DNA of 64,000 nt, from the NCBI GenBank assembly GCA_021613535.1, contig CP075494.1, forward strand, positions 11,284,001 to 11,348,000, written 5' to 3'. Source of the stretch: Adineta vaga (Eukaryota > Rotifera). Numbering within the stretch: the first letter of the stretch is position 1; every line of letters begins with the position of its first letter. Of the stretch, positions 24,787-37,890 are shown one piece after another. Made by a program: the position numbers and the translations under genes. The notes below the pieces were generated by a model that was not told the DNA's origin, made no database searches, and was given only the letters and a program-made list of their open reading frames with translations.

Positions 24787-26625
24787 GTTGATGAAAATGT
24801 TAACAAAATATAATCGAAGAAATAGAAGCAATTGATAATATGTAATCGAACATCCAAATAAGAATAATTAATCGACGATCAAATACCTATAGAAATGATA
24901 CTATTGTATTTAACACGTGAATTGTGGGATAATACAATGATTAAAGCAAGTGTATATGCGATTTTTTTTCTTCTTCTTTCTCCGACGTTTTTTTTTCGTA
25001 TTCTGTTCATTCTATTCGCACGCTTCGCGTATCTTTACCTGAATCGATCGTTTTGCTGTATATATGTATATGTTAATGATAATGATGCTCTCCCGTATTC
25101 TCACTTAACTACGTGTTTCTTCTCGTTTATTGGGTGACGACAACGCGTGTACGTATCATCTACAACAGAATAGCGAAGATGATGACGGTACGAAAGAAGA
25201 AGCAAGGACGTCATAAAATCAATCAAGAGAATCGAAGGTAAAGGATGCAACAACGCCTTTTCTTTGTTATTCGGAATATATTTATTTCTCAAAATTACAA
25301 TTTGAATGAGAAAGAAAAGTGCAATAACAATAACAACAACAACAGTATATTCCTATCGATAAATTTGGATCATGTAGAGGAAAAAAAAGAAAAGTTTATA
25401 TAAATCAAACGAAGTATAGGGAAAAAAAGAACACCTATTCGATACTTTGAAATATGAATAAACATTTGTCCACGGGATGACACGGGTCATTAAATGTTGT
25501 GTAGGCGGAAAAAAATATTATTACCGTATAAATATACATTAATCACGATCTATCATGATTCAGTTAAAGAAATCAAGTTTCATTGTTAATTATAAGTTAT
25601 TTCATCAGACTAATTTCTCATATGATGTCATTGCACTTACAAAATACTTGATCAGAAAATTACAAAGAAACTTTTTTCGAAATATTATCGCGTTTTAGAA
25701 ATGATTAAGAAGATATTACCTAGGTTCAGGTCATGTATTAATATGCGAAATCGCTAGTAGAAATAACCGCAAATACGAACGATTGTATTAGACATCCGCG
25801 TGATAAATTATCATCGATCATTTGAACCGATTTTCTTTCGCAATCAATTCTGAATGTATGAATTATTTAAATAACATGATTAACGAATCGACCATAAGTC
25901 ATTTTCGTTCTATTTATCTAAACTATCCTCAACTCTAGATAATATCAAAATGAAAAGCTAATCTTCATTCTTTTCGATTAAAGATATACATTTCAAAATT
26001 CCATACATATTCATCGTGAATACAATCATTTCAATTCAAGAGATATACTATACATACTTTTTAATGATTCGAACGTTTTTTTTTGATAATTGAAAATCTA
26101 TAGTATTGTGAAGAAAGAAATTATATTAACATTATCGTATAAGAAAATAAATTCATACTATTTGCTAAATTTAATCTTGAATAGTATTGTTTCGATCCGG
26201 GAATGTTCTGTTTTTTTTTTGTTCTGAAAGAAAGAAAAAACATGTGGGACTTATGATTTTATATTTCGTCTATTGTCGCTACTGAATATAAATCAAAGAC
26301 ATTGATAGTGACGCAAACCACAAGATGATATCATATAACTTTTAGCGACATATTATTTTATCATTGGATAATATATCTAAGCGAATATTAATTACTCTTC
26401 TCTCTATCTGTTCTTCGTTCGTTCGTTTACGGTGTAAAGTTTTTTTGCTTACCCTTCGGAAGGACATTTTCCTATACGAATGCAAATACTGTATCTTATT
26501 ATTCTCATAATCAATTATGATGCATGTTTTGGTAAACAAATGAATGTAAATAATAATACATAGATGTGCTTGAGTAGATTTCGAAATAACTGTTGTTTTT
26601 TTTTCTTTTTCTCTTTGATTTTAAG
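24787..26625. other. Divergent intergenic region, 1.8 kb
   Basis: It lies between divergently transcribed genes, the Gln-rich regulator to the left and HTATIP2 to the right, so it should hold two promoters. It is AT-rich with poly-T and poly-A runs. No open frame is supported. Confidence 0.45.
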
Positions 26626-27572
<947 letters not shown>

Positions 27573-27657
27573 TTCTTTATTTATTTTTTTATCATACTTT
27601 TATTCTTTAAAAGATAACATATTGGATACGAGCTCTTTCATTTTTTTTCAGATAGAA
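27573..27657 (+). promoter_or_regulatory. Possible operon spacer with trans-splice acceptor
   Basis: Only 85 bp separate the HTATIP2 stop from the GLE1 ATG. The spacer ends in a pyrimidine tract, CATTTTTTTTCAG, six bases before the ATG: a full 3' splice site with no upstream coding exon in phase. This is the arrangement of a downstream operon gene resolved by spliced-leader trans-splicing. Confidence 0.5.
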
Positions 27658-29476
27658 ATGAATGAAATCCAAGAAAATAAATTGAAATTATATGTAAGAA
27701 AAAAATGATTTATGATCAAGAATATTGATCGATAGAATTTTATCTTGAATTATAGAGACTGATTGAACAATTGGTTAGAAAACATGAAGAAAATGAAGCA
27801 AAAGTAAAAGAAGCAGCCGACAAGATACATCGAGATTTGTACGAAAAGAAATTTTTTATTTTATCAAATGAAATATTAGTTTTGTAGTGAATCTTCAAAG
27901 CCAAGCATCGGTCCAGCGAATGATTTACGTAAGAAATGAATTCTTTCGAAAGAAATATACGTTTTTCAATTGAATAATTTAGTTCGATTTTTCTATATAC
28001 TTGACCAACAATATAAGAAAGATCCGGATGATACACGAAAAAAAGCAAGAGAAGATGTTTTGCAGTATATTGATCAATTTCGACAAGTTGATGTTGAGGA
28101 AGAAGAAGAAGAAGCAGAAACAGAAGCAGAAATTACTAATGATAATGATGATGATGCTCAACAACCACAACAATCAATTGATGTTCCACAACAAAGACCA
28201 ACTATTCCGTTGAATTTGGTAAGATTATTTTGCTAAATCAAAAGATTCGAACACATATGCAATACCATATGAAATCACAGATCTAGAACCCACACAAAAA
28301 CAGATTCTTTCAATTTTAGACACAACCTTCAATATTATCTGCATCTTCTCAATCTCTACAACAACAGCCATCAGTACCTGTATTAACTCCATCATCTTCA
28401 TCATCATCATCATCAAATGTACCTACAACTTCATCACAAGCAACAAATGAAATCTCAACAATACAAACGACTTATCTATCACCAGTAACTGATCCTGCAC
28501 ATATCACAAAAACAATTCTTGAATCATATGAAAAATTATTAATCGAAGTTAAACAATATAAAGATCAATATGAAAATACTCCTATTGAACGTAAAAAACA
28601 ACTAGCAGCTCCAATCAGAACTATTCTAAATAAACTTCGAGAAGATTTGTTACCTACATTAACAAATGATTTATTCAGTTATTTACGTGTTCAACAACAA
28701 ATGATCAACAATCAAAGTACTTGTATATTAAATAATACAGGTAACAGATAATTTTATCGAATGATTTTACTCATTCTTTTCTGTTTAGAACGTTTACTAT
28801 GTTACTCACTTATTTCTACATTAGTTCTTCGGCAATTGCTTGGAGGTGATTTAAATGATGTCAAAACTAGAGTTCTCCTACCGTTAATTGGTAAACTTAG
28901 TAGTGATCCACAACACAAAGAATTCAAAATTATTTTTCTTGATTGTTTACATAAGAAATGTCCATATACAGTACCATTATATCCTCAGCGGAAACCCAAT
29001 ATGAGCGATTCTGAATATAAGAAGTATGCGAATGTTTGAAAGAGTTTTAGACATGTTTTTTGATTTTCTTTGATGTTTGTAGATCAATGGGTTATGAAGA
29101 GAAGAAAGAGGGAAATATCTCTCGTTTAGAAACGGAAGATGAATTTCTCAATCGAATGAGTGGATTTATTCGATTATTTTGGAAATTACCTGTTAATCGT
29201 ATTCCACCTTTTCACAATGATTTATCATTTGGATGGCAATGGTGTGCAGCAGTTTTAAATCTACCACCTCGACCTAATCTTACAACACTTTTATTACGTG
29301 TTTTTCTTGATGAAGCTGGTGCAATGATGATGGAAGCATATCCAAAACTACAAGAATTTCCAAAAATTCTTCGAACAATTCAAGCTAAGTTGCCAGAAAT
29401 AGGCAAAGACACAAGTCCAAGTGAATTAACACGACTTAAAACAGCATTACAGAATTTACAAAAAATAAATCAATAG
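27658..29476 (+). CDS. GLE1: GLE1-like mRNA export factor
   Basis: Seven exons: 27658-27693, 27756-27838, 27888-27928, 27983-28218, 28320-28740, 28789-29023 and 29083-29476, giving 481 aa. GLE1 acts at the cytoplasmic face of the nuclear pore, activating the DEAD-box helicase DBP5 with IP6 to release mRNPs. The C-terminal HEAT-like domain is recognisable: SYEKLLIEVKQYK, LLPLIGKLSSDPQHKEFK, CPYTVPLYP, RMSGFIRLFWKLP and GWQWCAAVLNLPPRP. Upstream are a short charged coiled coil and a Glu/Gln/Ser-rich linker. The protein is shorter than human GLE1 because the N-terminal half is reduced. It begins right behind a splice acceptor, 85 bp after HTATIP2, consistent with co-transcription. Confidence 0.88.
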
Positions 29477-30093
29477 AAACTTTGTGATATGTATATTGTT
29501 AATCAGATGGAAAATAAATGAACTTTTTCTATGACTAGAAAATCTATGTACAATTATTCAATTATATAGAAAAGTTCGAATAATTTCTATGATTTGATAT
29601 CTAGACTAACAGATGTGATATTTTCCGATATAAACAAAAAGAAAGTTGTTCTTTCTATTTTGACCTGGTCAGGGCAAATGTATTTTCCAGTGCAAATTAC
29701 TGATAATGTCATATCGACCAAAATATATAGGAGTTTCTCTTCCAACGACAATCTTATACTTTTTTACGTTAGAAAGCGTGCTAGTGTAGAACAGAAGGCA
29801 AGAAACGAAACATATTTCTTTGGTGTTAAGAGTAAGAAAAGAAAAAGTTTTTTTTTCCTCAGCTGATAAACTCGACGGAAAAGAACGTTTCGCACTAGTT
29901 ATTCGTAAAAAAGTAATCATTATTAATAAATTACATTCATATTAACTATTTCGATGTAAGTAAACAGAATAAAAAAAAGCCCTTCATTTCTTATCTAAAG
30001 GTTTCAATAAATATTTGTCAGAATCGAAAACAAAGAAGTGTTATACAAAAATTCGCAATAAAAACATTTGAATCTACTAAAACGAGAACATTC
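29477..30093. other. Spacer, no gene seen
   Basis: The 3' flank of GLE1 and 5' flank of the F-box/LRR gene. Open frames on both strands here are low-quality and lack splice sites. Confidence 0.4.
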
Positions 30094-31749
30094 ATGTCTG
30101 ATACACACCGTCCATCTCTTGTGACTTTACCAGTCGAACTTGTTTATCACATTCTTGATAGCCTTGATATTCTTACTATATTAATTTCATTTCGTAATGT
30201 ATGTACACGACTCAATCAAATCATTGATAATTACAAGAGATATCAAGTAAGTTCGTTTTTGTTAATTTTGATAGACTAATATCGGTAAAGGATAGAAAAA
30301 TGAGTAAGCAATTATCGATTTGATGCTTCGTATTTTAGACATGTACAAAATTAGATCTTACTCATGAAAAACTTAATGAAGGCAAATGTTACGGATTAAT
30401 CAATGGGTTAAGAAATAATCAAGTAAAATGAATATCTTATTTATTGGAATACAGTTCTGTTCATCTTTCTTTAGACATTAACAGAACTTCATCTTCGTTG
30501 TAAGAAAATCGACGATCAACAAACATGCTATTTAACTGATGTATTACAAAAGAATATCGTAAGAAAATCATTTATCTCATATGTAATTGTATTCTTCTAT
30601 CTAGACACTAACAAACTTAGTTCTGTCAAATAATAGAATTGGTATTGTAGGTGCTCAAGCTTTAGCTAATCTTCTAATTGATAATAAAGTAAAACGAAAA
30701 AAAATCTTTTTGTTTCGTATAATCAATCTATCATTCGATGATTTCATTTACTCTAGATATTAACAACAGTTGATCTCGGATGGAATACTATTGGTTGTGA
30801 AGGTGCTTTCTACATTGCTAATGCCTTACGTAGTAACAATGTGAGACTAATGTTTTAATCTTTGTCTTTTCCATGTGATCATTTTCAGACATTAACAGTG
30901 TTACATCTCGAAATTAATTATATTACAAATCAAGGTGTTCAATATTTAGCAAATGCTCTGCAGAATAACATAGTAAGGTGTAATCTATGAAAGTATATAT
31001 TCTTATTGATTGTATTAGACACTGAAAATCTTGATTCTTTCCAATAATAATATTGCAAATGAGGGTGCACAATACCTAGCAGATATGTTAAAGCAAAATC
31101 AAGTGAGATACATGAAGTATTTCCATAATTTTTCAATAATTTCATATAGACTTTAAGAACATTAGTGCTTTCAGAAAATAAAATTGATTCTGATGGAGTG
31201 AAATATCTAGCAAATGCATTGGAAATGAATAAAGTAAAAGATCGTTTCCATATGATTACACAGTCACTATCCTATATCATTTAGATACTCATGGTATTAA
31301 ATCTTCGATTGAATAGAATCAATTCTGTTGGAGCTCAATACTTAGCAGATGTATTAGTTAAAAATACGGTAAAATTAAAGTAGATAGAATAAGACAACAA
31401 ATTATATTCGCCGTCAAGATTTTTGCAAAACTTTACCACCAATATAGTTCTTGCTTTCCATCAACAAACTGACAATTCATGTAATGAAAAGCATCAATTT
31501 TCATAATTTCTTTTATTCTTCAGACATTGATTGAACTTTATCTTGGATGGAATCAAATTAATAATCAAGGAGCAGAATATTTTATCAAAACATTGAGTTG
31601 TAATCATGTAAACATTATCTCTTCAATAACTTCTTCTGTTTAACTATTCTTTATAGACATTACGTATTTTACATCTTGGATCGAATCAAATCGATTGCCA
31701 AAGACAACAACGTCTTGCTGATGCATTATCAAAAAATCAAGCGAAATAG
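30094..31749 (+). CDS. F-box protein with NLR-type leucine-rich repeats, one repeat per 84-nt exon
   Basis: Eleven exons: 30094-30246, 30339-30422, 30475-30558, 30605-30688, 30757-30840, 30889-30972, 31019-31102, 31150-31233, 31285-31368, 31524-31607 and 31657-31749, giving 333 aa. Residues 8-50 resemble an F-box (LVTLPVELVYHILDSLD, then FRNVCTRLNQII), implying SCF ubiquitin-ligase coupling. Nine exons of exactly 84 nt, all phase 0, each encode one 28-residue ribonuclease-inhibitor-type LRR of the pattern TLTxLxLxxNxIxxxGAxxLAxxLxxN; the last exon encodes a tenth. The curved LRR array would bind a protein target, unknown here. At the end the donor GT expected after the final Asn-Gln is GC, and translation runs into TAG two codons later (see 31775-31990). 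Confidence 0.85.
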
Positions 31750-31774
31750 TTATTTAATATTTATCTTGTTTTAG

Positions 31775-31990
31775 TTATTGATTGAACTGTATTTGACTTC
31801 TAGTACAATGAAGAATCGGAATACATTTCATAGTCTCAAATTCACTCGAAACATTAATAGAATACAACTATATTACTGTTATCATTTTGCTCAAAATGAA
31901 TTGTTATTGTATTTTTATTTTGTAAACAATAAATTCAACTATATCGTCGAAAGGATGAAAAAGATTGTCGCGGAATGTTTTTTTAAATAA
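31775..31990 (+). other. Possible alternative terminal exon (broken LRR) of the F-box/LRR gene
   Basis: A TTGTTTTAG acceptor at 31766-31774 is followed by an open frame beginning LLIELYLTSS, the usual start of an LRR exon in this gene, which then loses the repeat pattern and ends at a TAA. It would join in frame to 31740 if the GC at 31741-31742 served as a GC-AG donor, giving a 34-nt intron. Otherwise it is a dead exon. Confidence 0.4.
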
Positions 31991-32593
31991 AAAAATGAAA
32001 CAATTGAGGCGTGTGACTATCGTCTTCTTCCTCTATTATATATTCTCGTTTGCATCCTTAATGAAACTTTAATACATCATATAATTCTGTCAATAGACGA
32101 AAGTTAACGCTGTAAAATTTCTACTACACAATATTTCACTTCCTTTCAATGGAATCATTATGTTCGTTATTCTTTCATCGGAAATAGTCGACAAAACTGT
32201 TTTATAATTATCAGTTACATAAATTACTTTGCACAACGATACTACTCATAAGTTTTTCAAATGATAATGTAGTGGAAACATGTAGAACGACCTGACTTTC
32301 TATGTATGTTCATTTGTTTTATTATGTTTCAAAAAAATTCTCATTTCTGATTCTTTTCCTTAAGTACATTTTAAAAAAAAACTTTCCTAGAAGACTTTCA
32401 TTCTACACATACATAAACCTATGGTTTGTACATTATCATTAACATAAAATATATCTCTTTATTAAAGAATCACTGATTACAATTAAGAAAGTCTTTTTAT
32501 CGTGGTCTTTTGTTTTTATTATCATGCCATTATAGGTGTTATTCGAATAATAGCATGATATAAGAAAGAAAAATGCATATCTAGGATTTATTT
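31991..32593. other. Spacer, no gene seen
   Basis: AT-rich interval between convergent genes. No supported feature. Confidence 0.4.
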
Positions 32594-32863
32594 TCATTCA
32601 TTTGATATACTTCGGCCATATTTCGTATTACCAAATCGTCGTTGCCGTTCGGGTAACAAAAGATCATTAAGAAAACGTTTATAAGCATGATTCAAATGAG
32701 ATTTCAATGGTTTATCTTTATGATTCTCGATGAAATCGTACCATGCTGATGGATCATTTTGAATATCTTCTATAGATAAATCGAATGTAGGAACAGCCTT
32801 GTTTTGCCCGAATTGAACAAATAAAATTAGTAGAAAATAAATAAAGATTGTTAGTTGATTCAT
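32594..32863 (-). CDS. Small secreted protein, candidate neuropeptide precursor
   Basis: A single exon encodes 89 aa. The first ~23 residues are a clear signal peptide (MNQLTIFIYFLLILFVQFGQ). A charged middle segment follows, and the C-terminus is unusual: a basic RQRR cluster, then FGNTKYGR and a short acidic tail. Two peptide readings are possible: cleavage after RQRR giving FGNTKY-amide (Gly-Arg as amidation and cleavage signal), or processing within RQRRFG to an RRF-amide end. Both are inference. No Cys is present, arguing against a toxin or antimicrobial fold. CACATCCAG precedes the ATG by four bases, a possible trans-splice acceptor. No homologue is recognised. Confidence 0.55.
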   Translation of the reverse strand: MNQLTIFIYFLLILFVQFGQNKAVPTFDLSIEDIQNDPSAWYDFIENHKDKPLKSHLNHAYKRFLNDLLLPERQRRFGNTKYGRSISNE

Positions 32864-35800
32864 TTATCTGGATGTGAATAGTATTGAGTATAACGAAAAT
32901 TAATGAAAGAAATAATCTAGAAGACAAACAACGATAAAATGCGATGATACAATTGCTTTTCTGAAATTCGATATATTCTAGATGTTTGACTAGTATGTGT
33001 TAACTTACCTGAATCAATTCGCTGTATATATGTAAAATAAACAATTTATTTGATGATGCTTTTATACGATGAAATAGAGAAGAAAGTTTGTTGGAGGAGT
33101 TTCCTTTTTTAAATAGAAGAAAACTATTTATTTCATTTGAATGTCTTCCCAAAACCTTTCGAGGAGAAAACGCATTTCCGTTTTCTAAACAGGCTGATGA
33201 TAGTTTTATTTAAATAATTTTTTCTAGTTAGAAAATCTTCAAAACTTCTCGAGCTGGTTTCTTTGCCTCATTTTGACATAATAAACCGTTTTTTTTGTTC
33301 CCTGATACTCTTATAAACAAAACTATTCACTTAAAATCTCCTTTTTTTATCACTCACAGCAAGGCTCATCGATTTTTTAGGTAGAAACAAGTTTGATCAA
33401 ATAACTCTCTATTGTATGTGAACATTAGTGTCATTAAGAAGACGAATATCTGGAAAAGAAATCCTCTGTTTTATGCTAAAAGAAAAGCGAAATCAATCAT
33501 TAATAGGTGAAAGAATAATCTAGTAAGGATGATCTTATGAATCACTGTTTCTCACAATTGGTTATGTATAACTACAAAGGATTTGAATTCATTTATGGCA
33601 TCGAGTGAAAGTATGACTTCATATGAGATGAAACCCCAACCTTCTTCAATTACAAAAACGATGTGTTTTTATAAAATATACTCATCGTATCTTACACATT
33701 CTCAAAGGCTATTGTTCTTTAGAAACATTCACATCTACCATTGCTGAATTCATAGTTTATCTATGTATACAAATTGCTTTTTTTAATTCGAATATATTTT
33801 TGTCACATAGAAACCTAATGTAACCTATATTAGTACCTAACAGAAAGTTTTGACGACCTGGTTTCTGATGACGTTTTTTGTCTTTGTTAAGATGTTTTGA
33901 AGATAACCATTAACTTACAGATTTATTTTTTAATATTTCTGAGTTTCTCTTCTCTCATTATAATTTTTGGTCATTTGTGCAATTTATGTATAAATTAGTC
34001 ATTCGACATAAAGATTCTTAAATATGATACTTAATTCTCAATCAATTCCTACGCAATTAATTACTTATTGCTTTCCAATTTACGCCTTGAAATTGCATGA
34101 AAACTTAAAATTTAATAGAAACAATTTTTTTCTTACGCTTACTGCAACCATTATTTAATTATTAGATATGAATTACTTATATACAATAGAATAGCCAGAA
34201 ATATATATATATATATCGATCGTAGGACGCCGAAAACGGATATGCGAGGGCGGATATTTATTGTGCTATGGTAATTCATCTTACTGTCTAATTGAAAGAA
34301 TATACAAAGCAAAAGTTTGAATAGTTTTCATATCTTTATGCCATTCTTGTATGTCAAACTCGTTAAATACATATATCATTTTTGTTAATTATATGTCTAA
34401 TATGATTCTATGAAATATACCTTAAGCAGAATATATAGTAGTGGAAATAATATTTTTAGATTCGACAATCGACATGGCACTTAAATTGATGAAGTATTTA
34501 TATATGTTTCTTGTACAATATTAGAACTAATTGATTTGTTAATTGTACAGCTTTTAACAAAATAGAACATCGGTTGTTGCAATGACTTGGAATCATTCGA
34601 AATATTTGTATAAAACTTGTATTTACAAGTACGGATAATTGCTCCAAACAACAAAAGAAATATCAGTATTTTTAAGTAATTGAAGAAGTGTCTGTAGATG
34701 TTTACACGATGCCAGAGAGAACGAATAGTAAAGGTTAAATGTTCCGATGATATTTGATCGCACAAGATACAGACGATGTTTCCTGTCGATTTCTCTCAAG
34801 CGGGTACATAGAACTTCCTTCGCTTTCATGCATATAATTCTCAAAATCGTTTTTTAGATGTAGATGATATTTTGATTTAAATGTCAATAGAACGTAAAGG
34901 CACATTCACATGTATAAGAATAATCTTATGAAAGTCATGAAATATTTGGGCAATCATTGTTGAATTAAGCATAATGATCAGTTGTGAATCGAAGAAAGCA
35001 TTTTTTGGAGAATTGGCTTCATCAGTCATATATCGACGGGATTCTAATGATTTGTGCTGACAAATATTTTCCATAACTTAATATATTACCTATATGTTAT
35101 CCTATACACATCATTGAATATATCAAACTAAAATATGATTTCAATTTAAATCATAGACAAATCGAATCTTTTGTCGTCATAAACAAAAATACAATATATT
35201 TTTTCATCGAACGAAAAAGGAATCTTGTTTGAGAATGTTTCAACTAATTACATTTATTTTTAATCTTTTTCTTTCATTTACGAGTGATGATTCGATTCGA
35301 TTCGATGTATAAACAAAGAAAAATAAAAGAATAAATCGTCTTGTCAATCATATAATTGGACTATTTGATGTATGATTGTAATCCAAGGTTAACTTTACTC
35401 GAATCCTACCTTGAAAAATTATGAAATCGAACTAGAGTATACCTCGAATTACTGTATTACTCCTTCGAATTTTATTGACAATGAAAACAAAGGAATATTT
35501 CAGTCCGATGCAATCTTTGTACTTCTCTTTCTTCCTTTCTTTTAAAAAATGAATCATCATGCTTTTATATATTCTATTTATAGACTTATTGTAAGAATAT
35601 CTCAGAAGTACAAAGATTTGTTTGTTTCTCTCTCTCTCTCTCTCTCTCTCTTTTCTACTACTTTTGTTTGATTCACGTTCTTTTAGCTTTCGGGTCAATG
35701 AATATAAAAATTGAAAGAATGTCTTTAAAGGTTTTTTGTTTTATATGCACATTTATTTAACAGATGAAGAATGAAAAAATTCTACATGCTTGGTTGTTAA

Positions 35801-35932
35801 AATGAGCACACACGAGAGAAAAAAAATCAAATAAAATAATGCGCATCTACAGATAAAACAGAGTGCATAAGATGAGAAGTACAACACAATGGAATCTAGC
35901 GCTTAATGTTCAAATTGACTTAGATTTTATAT
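32864..35932. other. Gene-poor 3 kb interval
   Basis: No gene is supported. Around 34480-35075 the minus strand has several overlapping open frames without ATG starts or splice continuity, possibly a gene remnant. Simple repeats are an (AT)n run at about 34198-34216 and a CT run at about 35627-35650. Confidence 0.4.
35627..35650. repeat. CT dinucleotide microsatellite
   Basis: About twelve uninterrupted CT units read directly from the sequence. Confidence 0.8.
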
Positions 35933-36847
35933 TTAAGCATTTGGAACAAGTAAACGACGAATGACTGGATCATTTTTACAACCAGCAACGAACTAGAATA
36001 GAAGAAACAAAAACAGTTAACAATGATTTAAGAATTATTTTTATGTTAATATTTACTTCTTCCTTGGTTAATTTTTTGTTTCCAGTTACATCACAAATAC
36101 GAATAATTTCTTCGGCACGATGTTTTGGATCACGATCACCTAAAATTTGCGTTTACTTATTAATAAAATCTCACAAATAGTTTCATCTTTTTTACCTTTG
36201 CGATCGGTTTCACCAATGAGATCGTACATAGCTGAGATGACTTTAGCCATTTCATTTGTATCAACTAAAATATTTCATGAGAAAATAAAATTACAGATGA
36301 AATTTTCTATTTACTTGTTCCAGTGTTGTTGTAATCATACATATCGAAAGCTAAGGCAAGACGTTCATCAAGATCACCTGATTGTGTCAAAGCAATAGCG
36401 AGCATAAATTCGGTGAAGTCAACTTAAAAAAAATGAATCAATGAATTAACTAAGAAAATAAATATCAAATATAAATTTACTTGTTCCATTGTTATCACGA
36501 TCGAATGTACCGAAAGCATATTTACAGAAATCTTTGGCTTTGCCACCTGGATAGAATTGTTCGTAGACTGAAACGAATCGATCTTTGGATAATTTACCAT
36601 TTGGACTAAATGAAAAATGAATGAATGAAAATAGAATATTTATCGAATGATTTCTATTTACCAATCACGTAAGAAACCAGCGTGCCATTCACGGATTTGT
36701 TCTTCAGTAAAGTTTGTATTAGCTTTAAGCATTTGAATAGCTTTTGGTGTGAGAATTGTTCTATTGAAAGTAAAAACAAATTATGTGAGAAATTCAAATT
36801 AATAATTATACTAACGGATCAACTTTGCTGGATGATTTGTTACCCAT
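35933..36847 (-). CDS. Neuronal calcium sensor (neurocalcin/hippocalcin-like EF-hand protein)
   Basis: Seven exons: 36847-36816, 36760-36662, 36605-36481, 36422-36315, 36264-36196, 36139-36057 and 35992-35933, giving 191 aa, the usual NCS size. It starts MGNKSSSK, an N-myristoylation site for calcium-dependent membrane binding. EF1 is the inactive NCS form (DCPNGKLSKDRF). EF2 (DRDNNGTIDFTE) and EF3 (DYNNTGTIDTNE) have full calcium ligands. EF4 (DVTGNKKLTKEE) keeps Asp at position 1 and Glu at 12 but has Lys at position 6 where Gly is normal, so it may bind calcium weakly. WHAGFLRDCPNGKL is a family hallmark. The C-terminus, NDPVIRRLLVPNA, differs from vertebrate ends. It is a cytosolic signalling protein of neurons and sensory cells. 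Confidence 0.92.
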
Positions 36848-37890
36848 GGTTAAAAAATTTGAATTAAAAATACGAAAGTATATGTATATATCTAGAAATG
36901 TAATCTGTGATTATAAATATTCAAATGAGAGGTGTGTATATGTGCATATCGGCGAACGATAGCAAAAGAGAAATGAAATGAAAATTATTCGCACTGTTTA
37001 TATCCACTGTCTGTCGCTCTCTCGTTTTCTAGATTTTTCTCTTTTACTCTTTATTTTTCTTTCATTGTTTAACAGTATATAGTAGAAAAATAGCTGAGCC
37101 TTCGAGAAAGAACCTATCCAAAATCGACGCGTCAACGTTCGACGAGAGGGGTAAAAGAAAATAAATACTTTTTTCTTTATGTGCATCGAAGAACGGATGA
37201 AATATCATTCTAGTGCAGCTCGTAGAGGTGGCCGAGTATACTAAGTACGATAAGAGAAATAGTCAACAATAACAATGATCGAAGAACTTCTCTTTCTTCT
37301 TCTTGCTTGTATGAAAATAGTCGTACTGTTTGGCAAGACGAAGAAGTATCACATATTTATTAGTCACTAAATATTTGCGTTTCAAGAAATAAAAAGAAAA
37401 AGAAAAAGAAAGAAAGAACGCAAAACAAATCGACAGTTTATATCACTCGACGAACCGAATGAATCATCTGTTTTTTTTCTTTTTAACTATCACGTGTTCG
37501 TTCCAGGTGTCAAGACAAAGAACATACAGAAAGTTTATTCATAAGTACGAAAATTTACCCTTGATTTTAAAGCATAAACAAATGTCCTAGTTAACTAAAT
37601 AATTCTTTGTTTTATAAATGAAATCAAAAAGATTAGCGTTTAATAGAAAATATCAATTGTATTTAGAGGCGTTTTCATTTTGTATACAGATTATAATCTA
37701 TTTTTGTAACTCAATAGTTCTCTATTATCTATTATTAATGATCATATTGACGCTTATGAAGATTTCTTTTTGTTTATCGATAATCGATCTTTTGTTATTT
37801 CGTAAAGATATATATATATATATATATATGTATTGACACGATTCGACAGGTCAAAACAAATAAGATTTCTATGTTGTATTCGTTTGATAA
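36848..37890. other. Intergenic, no gene seen
   Basis: 5' flank of the calcium-sensor gene and 3' flank of the kinase-like gene. It includes a (TA)n run at about 37808-37829. No coding frame is supported. Confidence 0.45.

Noticed and set aside
34481-35074. Overlapping minus-strand open frames, one with a hydrophobic segment (ILIFLLLFGAII)
   Set aside because: Most have no ATG start, they overlap in different frames and no splice sites connect them. At most a gene remnant.
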